Source: Thermoleophilia bacterium (lineage in GTDB: Bacteria; Actinomycetota; Thermoleophilia; Gaiellales; SKUG01). Taken from it: DNA of 8,209 nt. The stretch covers positions 1 through 8,209 of the forward strand of contig JAOPYW010000044.1 of NCBI GenBank assembly GCA_025964405.1, in the 5' to 3' direction. The translations under genes were made by a program, and so were the position numbers. Positions 5,896-8,209 of this stretch are shown here, one piece after another; positions within the stretch are counted from its first letter, which is position 1, and every line of letters begins with the position of its first letter. The notes under the pieces were generated by a model, which saw only the letters and a list, made by a program, of their open reading frames with translations, searched no databases and was not told where the DNA came from.

Positions 5896-6542
5896 GTGCG
5901 CACCCCCGGCGACCGCCGGGTCCACGGCAGGGCCAGGCGTCCGAGCAGCACGAGCAGCAGGTCGCAGGCGAGGGCGAGCCCGACCGTGAGCACGATGCCG
6001 CTGATGATCTCCTCCTGGAGCCCGCGTTGGAATCCGTCGGTGAACAGGCGGCCGAGGCCTGCGACCCCGAGCACCGACCCGAGGGTGGCGAGACTGATCG
6101 TGCTCGCGCTCACCACGCGCAGGGCGGCGAGGATCTCCGGAGCTGCGAGCGGCAGCTGCACCTGCCAGAACAGCTGGCGGGGCGCATGTCCGACCGCGGT
6201 CGCCGCCTCCACCAACGGTGCAGCGGTGCCGCGCGTGGAGGTGATCGCGGTCGGCACCAGCAGCGCGAGGCCGTAGATGGTGAGCGCGATGACGATGTTG
6301 GTGGGGGAGCGCAGGGCCGTGCCGATCACCACGGGGATGACCAGGAACAGTGGGAGCGACGGAATCGTGTAGAGCAGCGCGCTCGCGACGGTCGTGAACG
6401 TGGCGATGCGCGGCGTGCGGCTGACGAGCCACGCGAGGAGCACGCTCAGCACGAGCGACAGCACGATCGGCGCCACGACGAGCCCGAGGTGTTCGCGGGT
6501 GGCGGCGCCGAGCAGGTCGATGTTCTCGGCGACCCACCTCAT
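5892..6542 (-). CDS. Betaine/choline-type ABC importer permease (first)
   Basis: 216-residue membrane permease of the same OpuC/ProW family. Hydrophobic segments include LVVAPIVLSLVLSVLLAWLV (21-40), a segment around ALLYTIPSLPLFLVIPVVIG (55-74), NIVIALTIYGLALLVPTAI (82-100) and a final one near 181-200. LLYTIPSLPLF is a signature stretch of osmoprotectant permeases. The EAA-type loop (112-134) reads VEAATAVG then VQLPLAAPE. The length (about 210-220) is normal for this subfamily. ATG at 6542 overlaps the ATPase stop as ATGA with no separate ribosome site, so translation should be coupled. Its own stop overlaps the GTG of the next permease; a GC-rich hairpin lies within its last codons (5905-5920). 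It pairs with the product of 5182-5895 and the ATPase. Confidence 0.9.
   Translation of the reverse strand: MRWVAENIDLLGAATREHLGLVVAPIVLSLVLSVLLAWLVSRTPRIATFTTVASALLYTIPSLPLFLVIPVVIGTALRSPTNIVIALTIYGLALLVPTAITSTRGTAAPLVEAATAVGHAPRQLFWQVQLPLAAPEILAALRVVSASTISLATLGSVLGVAGLGRLFTDGFQRGLQEEIISGIVLTVGLALACDLLLVLLGRLALPWTRRSPGVRT
5905..5920 (-). promoter_or_regulatory. Hairpin before the second permease start
   Basis: On the minus strand CCCGGCG and CGCCGGG form a perfect dyad with two central bases (as RNA, about 6 bp with a 4-base loop). It ends 9 bases before the GTG at 5895, and its 3' arm runs into the G-run that is the only ribosome-site-like sequence there. A hairpin that masks this site until a ribosome passes would enforce coupling between the two permeases. 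It lies in coding sequence, so it may be codon-driven. Confidence 0.3.
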
Positions 6543-7318
6543 CGCGCGGCCGAGCCCCGTGACGTGGCGGCGGTCGCGATGTGCACGAACCGCTCGACGA
6601 AGGCGTCGGCGGGATGATCGAGGATCTGGGCGGGCGCACCGAGCTGCGCGATGTCAGCTCCATCGCGTAGCACCACGACCTGGTCACCCAGCAGGAAGGC
6701 CTCGTTGATGTCGTGGGTCACGAACAGGATCGTCTTGGCGAGGTCGCCCTGGAGGCGCAGCAGCTCCTGCTGGAGGTCAGCGCGCACGAGTGGGTCGATC
6801 GCGCCGAACGGCTCGTCCATGAGCAGGATGTCGGGATCGGTCGACAGGGCCCGCGCGACGCCGACGCGCTGCTGCTGGCCGCCGGAGAGTTGACCCGGAT
6901 ACCGGTCTGCGGTGGTGCGGGGCAGGCCGACGAGGTCGAGCAGCTCGAGTGATCGCGCGCGGGCGGCGGCGCGTGAGCTGCCGCGCAGGCGCAGCACGGT
7001 ACCGACGTTCTCGACCACCGTGCGGTGCGGGAGCAGGCCCGAGTTCTGCATGGCGTAGCCGATGCGGCGGCGCAGCTGCACCGGGTCGGTGCCGGCGACG
7101 TCGCGGCCGTCGACGCTGACCGTGCCCGCGGTGGGGTCGACCATGCGGTTGACCATGCGCAGCACCGTCGTCTTGCCGCATCCGGAGGGGCCGACGAGCA
7201 CCGTGATCGCGCCTGCGGGGCAGTCGAGGTCGAGCTGGCGCACGGCGACCGTGCCGTCGGCGTGGGTCTTGTTCACGCGCGCGAAGCTGACGCCGGAGGT
7301 CGGGGGGCGAGGATCCAT
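6539..7318 (-). CDS. Betaine/choline-type ABC importer ATP-binding subunit, no CBS domain
   Basis: 259-residue cytoplasmic ATPase that drives the importer. Motifs in order: Walker A GPSGCGKT (43-50), Q-loop in YAMQNSGLLPHRTVVENV (Gln91), signature LSGGQQQR (144-151), Walker B ILLMDEP (164-170, catalytic Glu169), D-loop AIDP and H-loop His202 in FVTHDINEA. The GLLPHRT and THDINEA stretches are typical of ProV/OpuCA ATPases. It ends about 15 residues after FVERFV and lacks the tandem CBS domains that make OpuCA and ProV homologues about 370-400 residues long and that sense ionic strength in OpuA. ATG at 7318 is chosen because it begins the conserved part and lies 7 bases after a -10 element; the frame stays open to 7423 but that extension has no family-like sequence. 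First gene of the four-gene operon; its TGA overlaps the next ATG. Confidence 0.92.
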   Translation of the reverse strand: MDPRPPTSGVSFARVNKTHADGTVAVRQLDLDCPAGAITVLVGPSGCGKTTVLRMVNRMVDPTAGTVSVDGRDVAGTDPVQLRRRIGYAMQNSGLLPHRTVVENVGTVLRLRGSSRAAARARSLELLDLVGLPRTTADRYPGQLSGGQQQRVGVARALSTDPDILLMDEPFGAIDPLVRADLQQELLRLQGDLAKTILFVTHDINEAFLLGDQVVVLRDGADIAQLGAPAQILDHPADAFVERFVHIATAATSRGSAAR

Positions 7319-7333
7319 TGCGGGGAAGGTATC
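7319..7333 (-). promoter_or_regulatory. Leaderless -10 promoter of the importer operon
   Basis: On the minus strand GATACCTT (complement of 7326-7333) contains the TANNNT hexamer TACCTT, followed by CCCCGCA and the ATG at 7318. The 7-base spacing puts the transcription start at the start codon, and there is no ribosome binding site. The arrangement is the same as before the genes at 2968 and 7788. No clear -35 was found. Confidence 0.5.
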
Positions 7334-7382
7334 CAAGCGCCCGGTCGTCGGCACGTGGTCAGACGTCCTAACGAAATGTGGC

Positions 7383-7431
7383 GCGCCCCGGTGGGTCGAT
7401 CCGCTCCCCGCGAACCGCCCCACCGAGGCGC
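7383..7431 (-). terminator. Terminator hairpin downstream of the Clp-N gene
   Basis: GCGCC-C-CGGTGGG (7383-7395) pairs with CCCACCG-A-GGCGC (7419-7431): 5 + 7 bp interrupted by one C/A mismatch, with a 23-base loop. It begins 25 bases after the stop of the minus-strand gene at 7457, and on that strand it is followed by a moderately T-rich run (CATTTCGTT). It would separate that gene from the importer operon promoter. The large loop makes it less certain than the hairpin at 4210-4239. Confidence 0.5.
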
Positions 7432-7456
7432 AGCCTCCCCCTCGTCAAACCGTGGC

Positions 7457-7672
7457 TCAGCCGCTGACCGCGACGGGCGCGGCGCCGGCGATGCGCTCGT
7501 AGACGTCGTCGTACGAGACGCCGAGACCGTTGAGCACGTACGCCGCTGCGCCGTCGGCGTCACGCAGCATCGACAGCAGGAGGTGATCCGTGCCGATGTG
7601 CTCGTCGCCCAGGCGCAGCGATTCCTCGCGGGCCTGTCGAACTACGTGCCATGCTCGTTCCGTGAGATCCAT
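7457..7672 (-). CDS. Stand-alone half Clp N-terminal domain protein (71 aa)
   Basis: Small cytoplasmic protein that is essentially one Clp N repeat. MDLTERAWHVVRQAREESLR (1-20), then LGDEHIGTDHLLLSMLRD (21-38) and AAAYVLNGLGVSYDDVYERI (42-61) follow the family pattern FTERA..V...A..EA..LGH..IGTEHLLLGLL then GVAA..L..LG. In ClpA, ClpB and ClpC two such repeats (about 140 residues) form the N-domain that takes substrates and adaptors; here there is one repeat and no ATPase module. It may act as an adaptor, decoy or dimerising half-domain, by analogy with mycobacterial ClpC2, which carries a Clp N-domain without ATPase; this is inference. ATG at 7672 starts exactly at the domain; the frame stays open to 7801 but that extension is unrelated-looking and overlaps the divergent gene. 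A possible leaderless promoter (TTTCAG, 17 bases, AAACTT, 8 bases, ATG) is weak. Confidence 0.82.
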   Translation of the reverse strand: MDLTERAWHVVRQAREESLRLGDEHIGTDHLLLSMLRDADGAAAYVLNGLGVSYDDVYERIAGAAPVAVSG

Positions 7673-7773
7673 GATGGCGAAAGTTTGCCCGTCGCCGAAA
7701 TGACTGAAACCTGTCGTCGTTCTGGTGGCACAGCTGGCTGGGAGGGCAGCGCGACCACGGGGGAGCGGTGCGC

Positions 7774-7787
7774 GATACGATGCCGGC
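7774..7787 (+). promoter_or_regulatory. Leaderless -10 promoter of the glutaredoxin-like gene
   Basis: GATACGAT (7774-7781) carries the TANNNT hexamer TACGAT, then GCCGGC and the ATG at 7788, a spacing of 6 bases. This places the transcription start at the start codon. A GGGGGAG stretch lies at 7759-7765, but 22 bases before the ATG it is too far to act as a ribosome site. Confidence 0.55.
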
Positions 7788-8033
7788 ATGTCCGTGCTCA
7801 CCGTCTACACCGCCCACGGGTGCTGCCTCTGTGACGACGCGCGTGCCGAGCTCGACGTGCTCGGTCCGGAGCTGGGGCTCGAGGTCGACTGGGTCTACAT
7901 CGACGGCGTGCCGGAGCTCGAGCGGGCCTGGCGCGAGCAGCTCCCCGCAGGCGTGTACCGCGGTCGCAAGGTGTTCAAGTATCGCGTCGATGCCGACCTG
8001 CTGCGGCGACGCGTGCTCGAAAGTGCCGTCTGA
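7788..8033 (+). CDS. Glutaredoxin-like thioredoxin-fold protein with CxxC (81 aa)
   Basis: Small cytoplasmic thiol-redox protein of the glutaredoxin-like (DUF836) family. The first strand LTVYTAHG leads to the active-site CCLC (Cys12 and Cys15) and a helix DDARAELDVL; then VDWVYIDG, and a segment QLPAGVYRGRKVFKYRVDADLLRRRVL that matches the family's VPVV..DG.....WRVD..RL pattern, with Pro53 as the likely cis-Pro. The length of about 80 is normal. The family is thought to reduce disulfides or glutathione-like mixed disulfides; the true partner is unknown. ATG at 7788 is chosen for the -10 element just before it and because the fold begins at residue 3; the frame is open to 7725 but adds no family sequence. 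It is divergent from the Clp-N gene with 115 bases between. In many actinomycetes such a gene lies before the redox repressor gene rex, which could be the next gene beyond the window (not visible). Confidence 0.85.
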   Translation: MSVLTVYTAHGCCLCDDARAELDVLGPELGLEVDWVYIDGVPELERAWREQLPAGVYRGRKVFKYRVDADLLRRRVLESAV

Positions 8034-8084
8034 GCAGGTTGTTTACCGCGTCTCGGGCTGCCTGTTCGAGTGCCAGTCCAAGCA

Positions 8085-8113
8085 CCTACCTACGTACCTA
8101 CCTAACGTAGGTA
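8085..8113. repeat. CCTA tetranucleotide repeats with 9-bp inverted repeat
   Basis: CCTACCTACGTACCTACCTA (8085-8104) consists of two CCTA pairs split by CGTA. TACCTACGT (8087-8095) and ACGTAGGTA (8105-8113) form a perfect 9-bp dyad around a 9-base spacer. The tract is markedly richer in A/T than its surroundings. It could bind a dimeric regulator upstream of the possible promoter at 8146-8151, or fold as an RNA hairpin after the gene ending at 8033; no T-run follows, so an operator is more likely than a terminator. Confidence 0.6.
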
Positions 8114-8145
8114 ATTGCACCGATCCGGCTGGTGTGGGTGCGTCG

Positions 8146-8151
8146 TATCTT
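8146..8151 (+). promoter_or_regulatory. Possible -10 element for a gene beyond the right edge
   Basis: TATCTT fits the TANNNT -10 consensus. The best -35 candidate, TTGCAC (8115-8120), is 25 bases away, too far for a normal spacer, so the call is weak. The inverted repeat ends 32 bases upstream, a position suited to an activator or repressor. Confidence 0.25.
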
Positions 8152-8209
8152 TGAGGCACAGGGAGCGCTTGTCCCGCACTCCACTGACCGGCACCGTCCA
8201 AACGATCCG

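Larger units (their letters stand above)
8034..8209. other. Intergenic region at right edge
   Basis: 176 bases after the glutaredoxin-like gene without a supported gene. It holds CCTA repeats with an inverted repeat (8085-8113), a possible -10 TATCTT (8146-8151) and AGGGAG (8160-8165). A rightward frame from TTG at 8169 is open to the edge, but the spacing after AGGGAG is only 3 bases and the peptide is too short to judge. No clear terminator follows the stop at 8033. Confidence 0.5.

Noticed and set aside
5194..6276. Long plus-strand open frame opposite the permeases
   Set aside because: Its composition is Arg/His/Asp-rich and repetitive, as expected from the complement of membrane-protein codons; the permeases have clear family motifs.
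7025..7834. Plus-strand open frame spanning the ATPase, Clp-N and glutaredoxin-like regions
   Set aside because: It crosses three supported genes and their promoters and has no recognisable domain.
8085..8113. Rex or iron-regulator operator, or a CRISPR-like repeat
   Set aside because: It does not match TGTGAAC-type Rex or TTAGGTTAG-type iron boxes, and there is no repeat-spacer array.

Overview
The window comes from a high-GC bacterium, most likely an actinomycete (Actinomycetota). The reasons are the very strong G/C bias at third codon positions, short gaps with 4-base gene overlaps, and at least three genes whose TANNNT -10 element lies only 6-7 bases before the start codon, the leaderless layout common in that phylum. 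The sequence does not fix the genus. No rRNA, tRNA, CRISPR array, insertion sequence or phage gene was seen, and no stretch above 300 bases lacks a gene.

Layout, left to right. (1) 2-1822 (+): C-terminal part of a secreted subtilisin-like (S8) protease with an inserted PA-like domain; its Asp and His lie off the left edge. (2) 1823-2038: non-coding gap with a 15-bp inverted repeat and a 14-bp direct repeat. (3) 2039-2410 (+): small helical protein of unknown function. (4) 2455-2916 (-): small Cys-rich lipoprotein. (5) 2968-4191 (+), divergent from the lipoprotein: a DegT/DnrJ/EryC1/StrS-family PLP aminotransferase, ended by a strong hairpin at 4210-4239. (6) 7318 down to 4259 (-): a four-gene ABC importer operon of the glycine betaine/choline/carnitine (ProU/OpuC) type, in the order ATPase, permease, permease, substrate-binding lipoprotein, with every junction a 4-base ATGA or GTGA overlap. 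(7) 7457-7672 (-): a 71-residue stand-alone half of a Clp N-terminal domain. (8) 7788-8033 (+), divergent from it: an 81-residue glutaredoxin-like CxxC protein. (9) 8034-8209: non-coding, with CCTA repeats and a 9-bp inverted repeat ahead of a possible promoter for a gene beyond the right edge.

The most striking observation is in the importer. The substrate-binding gene has an in-frame TAG at codon 100, exactly where the family normally has Glu in a DLxPEYTG motif, and the frame then continues intact for 208 more codons. One GAG-to-TAG change would explain it. The cause is either a recent nonsense mutation that would leave an otherwise complete importer without its receptor, a base-call error, or readthrough.

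The other notable pattern is a shared leaderless promoter signature (GATANNNT, then 6-7 bases, then ATG) before the aminotransferase, the importer operon and the glutaredoxin-like gene. I did not find a convincing wholly new multi-gene system here. The less ordinary items are the half Clp-N protein paired with a thiol-redox protein, the importer ATPase lacking CBS domains, and the operator-like repeats.
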